Origin: Burkholderia sp.
Lineage (GTDB): Bacteria; Pseudomonadota; Gammaproteobacteria; Burkholderiales; Burkholderiaceae
Direction of reading: 5' to 3'
NCBI GenBank assembly: GCA_028292565.1
Contig: JAQGMD010000403.1
Span: 1 to 10,550, forward strand
Length of the DNA: 10,550 nt
How positions within the stretch are numbered: the first letter of the stretch is position 1; each line of letters opens with the position of its first letter. Below are positions 1 to 6,976 of the stretch, piece by piece. The notes beneath the pieces were generated by a model that saw only the letters and a program-made list of their open reading frames with translations, had not been told where the DNA came from and made no database searches. The position numbers were made by a program, and so were the translations under genes.

Positions 1-468
1 TCGACATCTTTGCGCATCTGGTCCAGGCCACTGGACGCCGCGACGGCTTTGCGTATTTGCTCAGCCCCGCCAAGTGCCTCGACATCTTTGCGCATCTGGT
101 CCAGGTCACTGGCTGCCTTGACAGCCTTGCGTATTTGCTCTGCCTCGCCAAGTGTCTTGACGTCTTTGCGTATCTGGTCGATGCCACTGGCTGCTGCGAC
201 GGCTTTGCGTATTTGCTCGGCCCCACCAAGTGCCTTGACGTCTTTGCGCATCTGGTCGATGCCACTGGCCGCCGCGACGGCTTTGCGTATTTGCTCAGCC
301 CCGCCAAGTGCCTCGACATCTTTGCGCATCTGGTCCAGGCCACTGGCTGCTGCGATGACTTTGTGTATTTGCTCTGCCTCGCCGAGTGTCCCGATATCTT
401 TGCGCATCTGCTCCGGATCGCTGGCCACCGTGACGTCGTTGGGTATTTGTTTGGCCGCGCCGATCACT
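1..468 (-). repeat. 78-bp in-frame tandem repeat, six copies
   Basis: Copies begin at 1, 79, 157, 235, 313 and 391 with an exact 78-bp period. The anchor (plus strand) is cgacatctttgcgcatctgg. Copies 1-5 are very similar; copy 6 (391-468) is diverged in its second half. Each copy encodes 26 residues of the HipB-like protein, and the 13-residue half-repeat gives a weaker 39-bp sub-period. The array reaches the left window edge and may continue. Confidence 0.93.
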
Positions 469-692
469 GCGGAGGTCTCGTTCAAGGATACGGTTGCCCC
501 AAGCGCGGAGAGTAGTTGCATTAACCGCTCGAAACTTACCAAGCCCGGCGCTGCCTCGATTTCGGCAATACGAGCTTGACTCACGCCGATGAGGGCTCCG
601 ACCTGAGCTTGTGTCAGGCCGCGTCTCTTCCTTAACGCTCGAAGATGTTGGCGCAGTTGGGCGGGGAAGCGGATGGGATAGCCATTCGTCAT
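1..692 (-). CDS. HipB-like XRE-family regulator with 26-residue tandem-repeat tail (partial, runs off left edge)
   Basis: Reading the minus strand from the ATG at 692-690 gives an open frame of 230 codons with no stop before the window edge. Residues about 8-72 form a HipB-like helix-turn-helix domain (RRGLTQAQVGALIGVSQAR, then an IEAAPG turn), close in layout to the E. coli HipB antitoxin/repressor. From about residue 75 the protein becomes a tandem repeat of 26 residues, itself two 13-residue halves: DQMRKDVEALGGA and EQIRKAVAAASGI. About six units are visible; the unit nearest the HTH is most degenerate. HipB proteins are normally about 90-110 residues, so this tail is unusual. It is likely helical and may mediate oligomerisation, but that is inference. 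There is no Shine-Dalgarno before the ATG, and a possible -10 (TATACT) lies 9 nt upstream, suggesting leaderless translation. A HipA-type kinase would be expected beyond the left edge. It could also be a stand-alone XRE regulator. Confidence 0.85.
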   Translation of the reverse strand, partial: MTNGYPIRFPAQLRQHLRALRKRRGLTQAQVGALIGVSQARIAEIEAAPGLVSFERLMQLLSALGATVSLNETSAVIGAAKQIPNDVTVASDPEQMRKDIGTLGEAEQIHKVIAAASGLDQMRKDVEALGGAEQIRKAVAAASGIDQMRKDVKALGGAEQIRKAVAAASGIDQIRKDVKTLGEAEQIRKAVKAASDLDQMRKDVEALGGAEQIRKAVAASSGLDQMRKDV

Positions 693-705
693 AATCGGCT
701 CAGTA

Positions 706-804
706 TATAAGCTATCGCCTTTAATGTCCAAATATAAGGCACGGCGAGTATTTTCTAATTATAAGTCATGCGTTATATTTACGCGGTATAAGGCACGGCC
801 GATA
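706..804 (-). promoter_or_regulatory. Four operator-like sites at 27-bp spacing upstream of the HipB-like gene
   Basis: TATAAG starts at 706, 733, 760 and 787, exactly 27 bp apart. Copies at 733 and 787 share the 13-mer TATAAGGCACGGC. The copy at 760-777 is a perfect dyad, TATAA-N8-TTATA; the other three have weaker second arms (CTTTA, GAGTA, CGATA). E. coli HipB binds several upstream operators of form TATCC-N8-GGATA, so the 5-8-5 architecture matches while the arm sequence differs. The nearest site overlaps a possible promoter read on the minus strand (TTGGAC, 18-bp spacer, TATACT at about 702-707). Autorepression by the adjacent regulator is inferred. Confidence 0.7.
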
Positions 805-1133
805 TTTCGGGAGCCACTCTCGTGGCGAGTCCATCTTTAAAACACTCCTCAAGTGCCTTCTCCGCTACACGGACCGGAAATTTCATTGTCTGGGATACGG
901 CAAATGCCCGGACTTGGATTCGGACTCCGCGTCTACGCCTCTGGCGCGAAGCGAACGACGCCAACGACGCAATTCAGTGACCCGCCTTGGTTTCGGGAAA
1001 CGATTGAATCGAAACAATCGCAGGGGCCTTCGGAGGTACGATTAAGCACTGTGGCAACCTTATTGGACGCGATGACCTGTTCGATTGCATGCCGGATCTT
1101 GGTATCGAGCGAATAGACACTGGAGGGAGTCGC
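805..1133. other. Intergenic stretch with no recognised feature
   Basis: Between the operator array and the 3' end of the LysR gene I see no convincing gene, RNA or terminator. Short open frames on both strands (for example 853-1116 plus, 779-964 minus) have no recognisable domain, no good ribosome binding site, and the minus one runs through the operator array. It may be decayed coding sequence. Confidence 0.5.
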
Positions 1134-2036
1134 TCAGTCGGAAAACGCGTCGAACATAACGCCACGCAGCCACTGATTGCCGGGTTCCCTGTGGAACCGG
1201 GCATGCCAGAAAAGATTGATCCCGATCTCGGGCATCGTGATCGGATGCTCTACATACTTTAGCCCGAATGGGGTCGCCGACTCCTTCGCATAACCGAACG
1301 GGACGGTCGCCACCATGTTGGTCGTCCGGAGGATATGACCGACTGCCAGGAAGTGCGGCACTGTCAGCCGTACTTTCCGGCGCACGCCTTTGCGCTCAAT
1401 CGATTCATTCACTTCCGCATGACCCGATTCCGGCGATATGACGACCACGTGGTCGGCCGCCGAAAATTCATCAAGTGTGATCGGACCCTTGTCCAGCGCA
1501 TGGCCCTCGCGGAACATGCACACATAGCGCGCCTTGAACAGGCGGCGTTGAAAATAGCCCGACTTCAGTTGCGGCAGCAGTCCGACAGCGAGATCGACAT
1601 GACCCGCTTCCATCTCATTTTGCAGATTGATGGTCGTATTGCGAACCGTACTGATCGACACGCCCGGGGCGGTGCGTTCCAGCTTGTCCATCAATGAAGG
1701 CAAGAAGCTGATCTCCCCGACGTCACTCATCCCTATGGTGAACGTGCGGCTGCTGCGGGACGGATCGAACGTCACGTGGTGGTTCAGCGTGCTATGGATG
1801 GTGCCAAGCGCATAGGCGATCGGTTCCGCCAACTGAACTGCATAGGGCGTCGGCTCCATCCCGCGCGAGGTGCGTAGAAACAGTTCGTCCCCCAACAACT
1901 TCCTCAGCCGGTTGAGCGCATTGCTCACGGCGGGCTGTGTCAACCCAAGCTTCGCGGCCACCGCCGACACCCGGCGCTCCTGCAAAACCTCGTTAAACAC
2001 CACCAAGAGGTTCAAATCCACGTCTTTTAAGTCCAC
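1134..2036 (-). CDS. NahR-like LysR-family transcriptional regulator
   Basis: LysR-type regulator with an N-terminal winged HTH at about residues 5-62 (DLNLLVVF, then GLTQPAVSNALNRLRKLLGDELF) and the family phrase GMEPTPYA, followed by an effector-binding domain that contains DVGEI, DLAVGLLPQL and FFWHA-like (LFWHARFH) segments. These match my memory of Pseudomonas NahR, the salicylate-responsive activator of nah/sal operons, over the whole length. I chose the GTG at 2036, which gives 300 residues starting MDLKDVDLNLL, the length and start of NahR (MELRDLDLNLL). An in-frame GTG at 2054 would add six residues, but it lies inside the palindromic LysR box, and neither start has a clear ribosome site. 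The gene is divergent from the oxygenase operon, the standard arrangement for a LysR activator. The inducer is probably a hydroxy- or aminobenzoate, by inference from family and context. Confidence 0.93.
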   Translation of the reverse strand: MDLKDVDLNLLVVFNEVLQERRVSAVAAKLGLTQPAVSNALNRLRKLLGDELFLRTSRGMEPTPYAVQLAEPIAYALGTIHSTLNHHVTFDPSRSSRTFTIGMSDVGEISFLPSLMDKLERTAPGVSISTVRNTTINLQNEMEAGHVDLAVGLLPQLKSGYFQRRLFKARYVCMFREGHALDKGPITLDEFSAADHVVVISPESGHAEVNESIERKGVRRKVRLTVPHFLAVGHILRTTNMVATVPFGYAKESATPFGLKYVEHPITMPEIGINLFWHARFHREPGNQWLRGVMFDAFSD

Positions 2037-2048
2037 GATATGACCAAT

Positions 2049-2063
2049 ATTCACGAAATGAAT
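2049..2063. promoter_or_regulatory. NahR-type LysR box (ATTCA-N5-TGAAT)
   Basis: The sequence ATTCACGAAATGAAT is a perfect 5-5-5 dyad containing the LysR T-N11-A signature. It also shares ATTCACG and TGA with the NahR-site consensus as I recall it. It lies 13 bp upstream of the chosen LysR start and about -72 to -58 from the predicted start of the oxygenase operon, where NahR binds in nah/sal promoters. A further TGAATTCA palindrome at 2068-2075 could be a downstream contact. Confidence 0.72.
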
Positions 2064-2108
2064 GGGCTGAATTCACAGCACGCTATATATCAATACTACC
2101 GGGATTCA

Positions 2109-2114
2109 TATAAT
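2109..2114 (+). promoter_or_regulatory. -10 box of the oxygenase operon (TATAAT)
   Basis: A perfect TATAAT is found 37 bp before the reductase ATG. The position 17 bp upstream (TATATC, 2086-2091) is a poor -35, as expected for an activator-dependent promoter. Transcription would start near 2121. Confidence 0.6.
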
Positions 2115-2151
2115 TCCGCCGAAGCACAACACTTTCCGAGCAAGGCAAATC

Positions 2152-3138
2152 ATGGAACTCGTCGTACAACCGATAGGCCGCACGATCGCTGTGACCCCCG
2201 GCGCCAATCTCCTCGAGACGCTGCGGGAGCACCACGTTCCGGTGTCCTATAGCTGCACGTCAGGCCGATGCGGCACCTGTCGCTGCAGGGTCCTCACCGG
2301 GAACGTCCTGGAATCGGGCGGCGAAGAAAAAATCACGAACCCGAACGAAGAGCGCCATGTGCTGGCCTGCATGAGCGTGTTGACGGAAAGCTGCACGATC
2401 GAGATCCCGGAGCCCGACGAAGTGGTCATCCATCCGGCGCGTATCCTCAAAGCCACCATCGTGGCAATCGAGGACATGACGCACGATATCAAGCGCCTGC
2501 GGCTGCGCGCGAATAAACCGCTGTCATTCTCGCCCGGGCAGTATGCGATGCTGCAGTTCAGCCCTGAGCACGTGCGCCCCTATTCCATGGCCGGTCTGTG
2601 CGAAGACGAAGAACTTGAGTTCCATGTGCGCCTGGTGCCGGAAGGCCGTGTCACCGGCTACATCGCCAATGAATTGAAAGCAGGGGACTCGGTGCGGGTC
2701 AGTGGCCCGCTTGGCACTGCCTACCTGCGCAAGACACACGAAGGCCCGATGCTTTGCATAGCGGGCGGGACCGGCCTGGCACCCGTGCTGTCCATCGTGC
2801 GGGGTGCGCTGGCGGCCGGCATGACAAATCCGATACACGTGTATTTCGGCGTCCGCTCGCCGCAAGACATTTATGGCGCCGGATGGCTCCACGAGTTGGC
2901 CGAACAGCATTCCAACGTGCAAATTCACATCGTGGTCACCACGGGCACCGACGATACGCAGCTGCGTAGCGGATTGGTGACGGACGCCGTTGCGCAGGAC
3001 TGGGACAGCCTTGCCGGCTGGCGCGCCTACCTGTGCGGTGCGCCGCCGATGGTGGAAGCCGCGACTTTTTTAGTCAAGCAAAAAGGCGTGCCGGCGGAGC
3101 ATATCCACGCGGACGCCTTTTATAACAGCGCTACCTGA
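2152..3138 (+). CDS. nagAa: Ring-hydroxylating oxygenase ferredoxin-NAD(P)+ reductase (NagAa/NahAa-like)
   Basis: Electron-transfer reductase that passes electrons from NAD(P)H via FAD and a plant-type 2Fe-2S centre to the Rieske ferredoxin. Residues 1-90 are the 2Fe-2S domain with cluster ligands C35, C40, C43 and C73 (C-X4-C-X2-C-X29-C). Residues about 95-195 are the FAD domain with RPYSMAG at 142-148. Residues about 197-328 are the NAD(P) domain with GGTGLAP at 205-211 and CGAPPM at 295-300. The 328-residue length and the order of domains equal NahAa/NagAa, and many segments match my memory of those proteins (YSCxSGRCGTCRCRV, FSPGQYA, GPLGTAYLR, GLAPVLSIVRGAL). The ribosome site is AAGG about 10 nt before the ATG. 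It is the first gene of the operon; the alpha subunit follows after 49 bp. Confidence 0.95.
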   Translation: MELVVQPIGRTIAVTPGANLLETLREHHVPVSYSCTSGRCGTCRCRVLTGNVLESGGEEKITNPNEERHVLACMSVLTESCTIEIPEPDEVVIHPARILKATIVAIEDMTHDIKRLRLRANKPLSFSPGQYAMLQFSPEHVRPYSMAGLCEDEELEFHVRLVPEGRVTGYIANELKAGDSVRVSGPLGTAYLRKTHEGPMLCIAGGTGLAPVLSIVRGALAAGMTNPIHVYFGVRSPQDIYGAGWLHELAEQHSNVQIHIVVTTGTDDTQLRSGLVTDAVAQDWDSLAGWRAYLCGAPPMVEAATFLVKQKGVPAEHIHADAFYNSAT

Positions 3139-3187
3139 ACCCCTACGAGCTTCGTACGACTTTGACCAACCTATAGGAACCACCCAT

Positions 3188-4438
3188 ATGTCGGAGACCA
3201 CCATCAAACCCGTCACCATCCAGTGGCCGACCACCGACGTTTCGCGCGTCCCGTTCGGCATCTTCACCGACCCGGACCTGTACGACCAGGAGCAAAAGAC
3301 GCTGTTCCGCGGACCGACCTGGAACTTCGTCGCGATGGAAATCGAGATCCCGAAACCGGGCGATTACAAAACCACCTTCGTCGGCGACACGCCGGTGGTG
3401 GTGGTGCGCGACCAGGAGGGCAAAGTCAATTGCGTGGTCAACCGCTGTGCACACCGCGGCGCAACACTGCTGTTCGATGGCAGCGGCAACACGGAGGACT
3501 TCACTTGCGCTTATCACAACTGGCGTTACGACCTGACCGGCGACCTGAAGAGCGTGGCTTTCCAGCACGGCGTACGCAAGGTCGGCGGCATGCCGGCGGA
3601 CTTCAATATATGCGACCACAACCTGACCAAGGCCCGCGTCGAAGTTTTCCAGGGCCTGGTGTTCGCGACCTTCTCGGATGAGACACCGCCGCTGCAAACC
3701 TATCTCGGCGAAAGAATGTCTTCGCACATCTCGCGCGTGTTCAATCGTCCGGTGCAGATCCTCGGCACCTATTCGCAAATCCTGCACAGCAACTGGAAGC
3801 TGTACATGGAGAACGTGAAGGACTCCTACCACGCCAGCTTGCTGCATACGTTCTTCACCACCTTCAAGTTGAATCGCCTGTCGATGGAGGGCGGCGTGCT
3901 GGTCGACGGCGATGGCGCGCACCACATCAGCTGGTCCAAGCGCGGTACTGATTCCGCAGCCGGCACCGAATATGAAAAAGCCGGTGAACTGCGTGCGCAG
4001 ATGGATGACTTCACGCTGGCTGACTCGAGCCTGCTCAAGGCATGGGGCGAATTCGATGATGGCATCACGCATGCCATTCAGTCGGTGTTCCCGACCTTCG
4101 TGCTGCAGCAGATCCAGAACTCGCTGGCGATACGCGTTCTGATCCCGCACTCGGTCGACAAGTCGGAACTGTTCTGGATCCTGTTCGGCTATGAGGACGA
4201 TACGCCTGAGCAACGCGACATGCGCCTGCGGCAGAGCAACCTGGTCGGCCCGGCTGGTTTCGTGTCGATGGAAGACGGCATCATCGGCGAATTCGTCCAG
4301 CGCGGCATTCGTCGTGAAACCGAACACAACGCGGTGCTCGAAATGGGCGGTCGCGAGGTCGAGGACCAGCAGTCGCGCGTCTCGGAAGCAGCGGTTCGCG
4401 GCTTCTGGCAGGCGTATCGCCAGCGCATGGGCATCTAA
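3188..4438 (+). CDS. Rieske aromatic-ring oxygenase, large (alpha) subunit, NagG/AndAc-like
   Basis: Catalytic subunit of a three-component oxygenase that adds oxygen to an aromatic ring. The Rieske 2Fe-2S ligands are C87, H89, C107 and H110 (CAHRG and CAYHNW). The mononuclear iron site is N-X3-D-X2-H-X4-H: D212 is the electron-bridging Asp, H215 and H220 are ligands, and the third ligand is probably D363 in the GPAGF...EDG segment (E362 is the adjacent alternative). At 416 residues it is near the 423 of NagG. The sequence around the active site (YHASLLHTFFTTF) and the C-terminus (VLEMGGREV) resembles NagG, the salicylate 5-hydroxylase large subunit. Identity looks moderate (under about half by eye), and anthranilate or 2-halobenzoate dioxygenases are close alternatives, so substrate is not assigned. 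The ribosome site is AGGAA before the ATG; the beta subunit starts 20 bp downstream. Confidence 0.93.
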   Translation: MSETTIKPVTIQWPTTDVSRVPFGIFTDPDLYDQEQKTLFRGPTWNFVAMEIEIPKPGDYKTTFVGDTPVVVVRDQEGKVNCVVNRCAHRGATLLFDGSGNTEDFTCAYHNWRYDLTGDLKSVAFQHGVRKVGGMPADFNICDHNLTKARVEVFQGLVFATFSDETPPLQTYLGERMSSHISRVFNRPVQILGTYSQILHSNWKLYMENVKDSYHASLLHTFFTTFKLNRLSMEGGVLVDGDGAHHISWSKRGTDSAAGTEYEKAGELRAQMDDFTLADSSLLKAWGEFDDGITHAIQSVFPTFVLQQIQNSLAIRVLIPHSVDKSELFWILFGYEDDTPEQRDMRLRQSNLVGPAGFVSMEDGIIGEFVQRGIRRETEHNAVLEMGGREVEDQQSRVSEAAVRGFWQAYRQRMGI

Positions 4439-4458
4439 TCAGAAAAACAGGGATATCA

Positions 4459-4941
4459 ATGGAAAAACTTATCACCCCGGAAGTCGTGCAGAGCGTCGAG
4501 CAACTGCAAATGGATTACGTCAACTGCATCGATGAAGAGCGCTATCAGGAGTGGCCGGAATTCTTTGCCGAAAAGTGCCTGTACCGCATCATTTCGCGCA
4601 ACAACCATCGCAAGGGGATGACCTTCGGTTTCATGTTTTGCGACAGCCGCGGCATGGTGCGCGACCGTATCGCTTCCATGAAGAGCGCGAACATTTTCGA
4701 GCCGCATACCTACCGCCATGTGCTCAGCCGCAGCACGGTTACGGACGGCGGCGACGGCACGCTGATCGCGAAGACCAGCTACATTGTTGCCCGCATCATG
4801 CACGATGGCGCGCACGAACTGTTCAGCACCGGCAGCTACGAAGATCGCATCGCCACCGAGAACGGAAAACTGCTGTTCAAGGAAAGGATTGTTGTGACCG
4901 ATTCCGGCCGCATCGACGCGCTGCTCGTCATCCCATTGTGA
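4459..4941 (+). CDS. Rieske aromatic-ring oxygenase, small (beta) subunit
   Basis: A 160-residue NTF2-fold beta subunit that builds the alpha3beta3 hexamer and has no metal site. Family features are the CLYRIISRNNH segment (residues about 40-50), the FCDSRGMVRDRI segment, and EPHTYRHVLS, all typical of the AndAd/NagH type. No transmembrane or signal segment is present. The ribosome site is AGGGA 6-10 nt before the ATG. It lies between the alpha subunit (20-bp gap) and the ferredoxin (13-bp gap), so translation is likely coupled. The pattern of motifs is shared by salicylate and anthranilate oxygenases, so it does not settle the substrate. Confidence 0.93.
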   Translation: MEKLITPEVVQSVEQLQMDYVNCIDEERYQEWPEFFAEKCLYRIISRNNHRKGMTFGFMFCDSRGMVRDRIASMKSANIFEPHTYRHVLSRSTVTDGGDGTLIAKTSYIVARIMHDGAHELFSTGSYEDRIATENGKLLFKERIVVTDSGRIDALLVIPL

Positions 4942-4954
4942 GAGGCTGATCGAT

Positions 4955-5263
4955 ATGGCGTGGCACAAAGTCGCTGACAAGAATGAACTGATGGATGATG
5001 AGGCGATTCCGGTATCGGTAGGCAGCACGATGATCGCGTTGATCAAGCAAGGAGAGCAGGTGTATGGCACGAGCAATGTGTGTACGCACCAGTTCGCACT
5101 GATGTCCGATGGATACGTCGAGGACGATTGCATCGAATGCCCACTGCACCAGGCGCGTTTCCATATCGCTACCGGAAAGGCTATGTCCGGACCCGCCTGC
5201 CCGGACCTGAAGACTTATGCGGTAAAGATCGAAGATGATCTCGTCTACGTCGACTGTGACTGA
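4955..5263 (+). CDS. Rieske [2Fe-2S] ferredoxin of the ring-hydroxylating oxygenase (NagAb/NahAb-like)
   Basis: Small electron carrier, 102 residues, that shuttles electrons from the reductase to the alpha subunit. The Rieske cluster ligands are C43 and H45 (CTHQF) and C62 and H65 (CPLHQARF), with the expected spacing. The short soluble form without signal peptide is the NahAb type. A GAGAGG ribosome site precedes the ATG. It completes the reductase-alpha-beta-ferredoxin set, the order of nagAa-G-H-Ab. A hairpin follows the stop codon within 20 bp. Confidence 0.95.
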   Translation: MAWHKVADKNELMDDEAIPVSVGSTMIALIKQGEQVYGTSNVCTHQFALMSDGYVEDDCIECPLHQARFHIATGKAMSGPACPDLKTYAVKIEDDLVYVDCD

Positions 5264-5278
5264 GCGGGACAGTTGCAC

Positions 5279-5308
5279 CGGCTCCCACAGAGTGATCTGC
5301 GGGAGCCG
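5279..5308 (+). terminator. GUGA-capped hairpin after the ferredoxin gene
   Basis: Stem CGGCTCCC/GGGAGCCG is extended past one A-C mismatch by CAGA/TCTG and closed by the tetraloop GTGA (a GNRA loop in RNA). There is no T-run after it, so it is not a classic intrinsic terminator. It could be an RNA-stabilising or processing element setting different levels for the oxygenase genes and the downstream RidA gene. Confidence 0.55.
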
Positions 5309-5356
5309 CGCTCGTTTGATACGAACTGAATAACCAATAGCATCGGAGACACACTC

Positions 5357-5821
5357 ATGTCCATTATTGAAAAACGCCTGATTGAGCTGGGTATCGAATT
5401 ACCTGCCTTAGGCGAGACGATCGGTACCTTCCGGCATTCCAAACAGGTCGGGCAACTGCTGTTCTTGTCCGGCAAAGGACCGCTTTATCCTGACGGCTTT
5501 CGCGCCAAAGGAAAGCTCGGCGACGACATGGTGCTGGATGAGGGCTACAAGCATGCCCGGCACGTCGGCCTGCTGCTGATCGCGGCAATGAAGCAGGCGT
5601 TGGGCGGCGATCTCGATCGCGTCGAAAACATAGTGAAGGTATTCGGCCTGGTCAATTCGACGCCCACCTTCGTCGACCACTTCAAGGTGGTTAACGGCTG
5701 TTCGGATCTGCTCGTATCGGTGTTCGGTGAAAAAGGCTGGCACGCCAGAACCGCAGCGGGAGCCGCTTCGCTGCCGAACGGTATTCCGGTCGAGATCGAA
5801 GCGATCGTCGAGGTTCGCTGA
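5357..5821 (+). CDS. RidA-family (YjgF/YER057c/UK114) protein
   Basis: A 154-residue cytosolic trimeric-fold protein. The core RidA features are LLFLSGKGP (about 35-42), the Arg near the end (HARTAAGA, R131), which aligns with the carboxylate-binding Arg of E. coli RidA, and VEIEAIVEVR with E148. It has the extended N-terminus (IEKRLIELGIELPAL) of the YjgF-like subgroup rather than the 128-residue archetype. The family hydrolyses reactive enamines/imines, and 2-aminomuconate deaminase of aminophenol pathways belongs to it. In this operon it may act on an amino-containing aromatic intermediate; that is inference. Start at ATG 5357 with GGAGAC upstream. It is separated from the ferredoxin by 93 bp holding the hairpin. 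Confidence 0.88.
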   Translation: MSIIEKRLIELGIELPALGETIGTFRHSKQVGQLLFLSGKGPLYPDGFRAKGKLGDDMVLDEGYKHARHVGLLLIAAMKQALGGDLDRVENIVKVFGLVNSTPTFVDHFKVVNGCSDLLVSVFGEKGWHARTAAGAASLPNGIPVEIEAIVEVR

Positions 5822-5943
5822 GTTGACGTAAGATTTTTCAGGCCGAGCACCGGTTGGAGGAGACGCCCCCCCGGTCCAGGCTTTATCAGGTGTGGTGACA
5901 ACATCACAACCGCATCAATTTATCCAAGAAAGAGGAGACCGCC

Positions 5944-6912
5944 ATGTATCGCCGTTCGTTACTTAAGCTTGCAGCCGCTGTGCTGCCATTGCTCGCCATG
6001 AGCAATGCATCGGCACAAAATTATCCGAACAAGTCCATCACCCTTGTTGCCCCGTTTTCTGCAGGCGGCGCACTGGATCTGATTGCACGCTCGGTCGCAC
6101 AAAAACTGAGCGAAGAATGGGGACAGTCGGTCGTCGTGGACAACAAGGCGGGGGCGGCCGGAATCATCGGTACCCAATATGTTGCGCGTTCGGCACCGGA
6201 CGGCTACACGCTCCTCCTCGGGGCGACGACGACGCATGGCATTAATCCCAGTCTGTACCAGAAGCTGCCCTATGACGCGGTGAAGGACTTCGCACCGGTC
6301 TCGCTGGTGGCGACGATTCCTCACATACTGGTCGTCAATCCAAGCCTGCCGGTCAACACGCTCAGCGAGTTCATCAAATACGCGAAGACGAAGCCTGGCC
6401 TGGCGTTCGGTTCGGCTGGCATCGGTTCACCGCATCACCTCGCGGGGGAAATGCTGAAGACGCAGGCGCAAATCGACTTGCAGCACATCCCGTACAAGGG
6501 ATCGGCGCCTGCTATGGTTGCCGTGATGTCGGGTGAGCTCAGTTTCATGTCAGTGGAAATTACCGCTGCAATGCCACACATCAAAGCGGGCAAGCTGAAG
6601 CCGATCGCGGTTGCGGCATCCAAGCGCATTCCCGGGATCGACCTTCCCACTTTCGCCGAGTCTGGCATGCCCGGATTTGAGGTGACCGCATGGTATGCGA
6701 TCTTCGCGCCGGCAGGCACGCCGAAGGACGTGGTCGCAAAGCTCAACAGCGGCATTGTCAAGGCCGTCGGCATGAAGGACGTGAAGGAAAAATTCGATTC
6801 GCTCGGTGCGGTGCCAGTTGGCGGTACACCGGATGAATTGGGTGCATACGTCAAGGCAGAAATCGCTCGCTGGGCTGGTGCGGTGAAGTCGTCGGGCGCG
6901 AAAGCGGAATAA
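5944..6912 (+). CDS. Bug-family (TctC) tripartite tricarboxylate transporter solute-binding protein, copy 1
   Basis: Periplasmic binding protein, 322 residues, of the Bug/TctC family, which delivers carboxylates to a TctA/TctB membrane pair. The signal peptide is residues 1-24 (YRRSLLKLA, hydrophobic core, ASA cleavage). Ligand-loop motifs are PFSAGGALDLIAR (about 37-49) and GSAGIGSPHHLAGEML. Other family segments are WGQSVVVDNKAGAAG and DGYTLLLG. A strong AGGAG ribosome site precedes the ATG. No TctA or TctB is in the window, as is usual for Bug genes in Burkholderiales. Location directly after the oxygenase/RidA genes suggests uptake of the pathway's acidic substrate, comparable to TphC of terephthalate operons. 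A T-run terminator follows the gene. Confidence 0.95.
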   Translation: MYRRSLLKLAAAVLPLLAMSNASAQNYPNKSITLVAPFSAGGALDLIARSVAQKLSEEWGQSVVVDNKAGAAGIIGTQYVARSAPDGYTLLLGATTTHGINPSLYQKLPYDAVKDFAPVSLVATIPHILVVNPSLPVNTLSEFIKYAKTKPGLAFGSAGIGSPHHLAGEMLKTQAQIDLQHIPYKGSAPAMVAVMSGELSFMSVEITAAMPHIKAGKLKPIAVAASKRIPGIDLPTFAESGMPGFEVTAWYAIFAPAGTPKDVVAKLNSGIVKAVGMKDVKEKFDSLGAVPVGGTPDELGAYVKAEIARWAGAVKSSGAKAE

Positions 6913-6928
6913 GTAAACTCCATCGATG

Positions 6929-6964
6929 GCGCTTCGTTCCCGGGAGGGGCGAAGCGCTTTTTTT
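6929..6964 (+). terminator. Intrinsic terminator after Bug copy 1
   Basis: Stem GCGCTTCG/CGAAGCGC with a 13-nt loop is followed at once by seven Ts. It probably ends the oxygenase-RidA-Bug transcript. The same stem sequence occurs after Bug copy 2. Confidence 0.88.
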
Positions 6965-6976
6965 ATTTGCGTGTGA

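Noticed and set aside
1..468. Possible CRISPR array or minisatellite from the regular period
   Set aside because: The copies are contiguous, with no unique spacers, and the period is a multiple of three that keeps a coding frame.
10..579. Plus-strand open frames across the repeat region (10-579 and 57-515) with repetitive translations
   Set aside because: They are the antisense of the 78-bp repeats. The minus strand encodes a coherent HTH protein and a regular 26-residue pattern.
779..1116. Short frames on both strands (61 aa minus at 779-964; 87 aa plus at 853-1116)
   Set aside because: No domain, no ribosome site; the minus one runs into the operator array.
3143..4327. A 394-residue minus-strand open frame
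   Set aside because: It lies antisense to the oxygenase alpha subunit, whose metal ligands and motifs are intact; long antisense frames are common in GC-rich genes.
4456..5133. A 225-residue minus-strand open frame
   Set aside because: Antisense to the beta subunit and ferredoxin genes, with no recognisable motifs.
5822..5943. Possible terminator or operator in the RidA-Bug spacer (GTGGTGA/TCACAAC)
   Set aside because: Short stem with a mismatch and no T-run; too weak to list as a feature.
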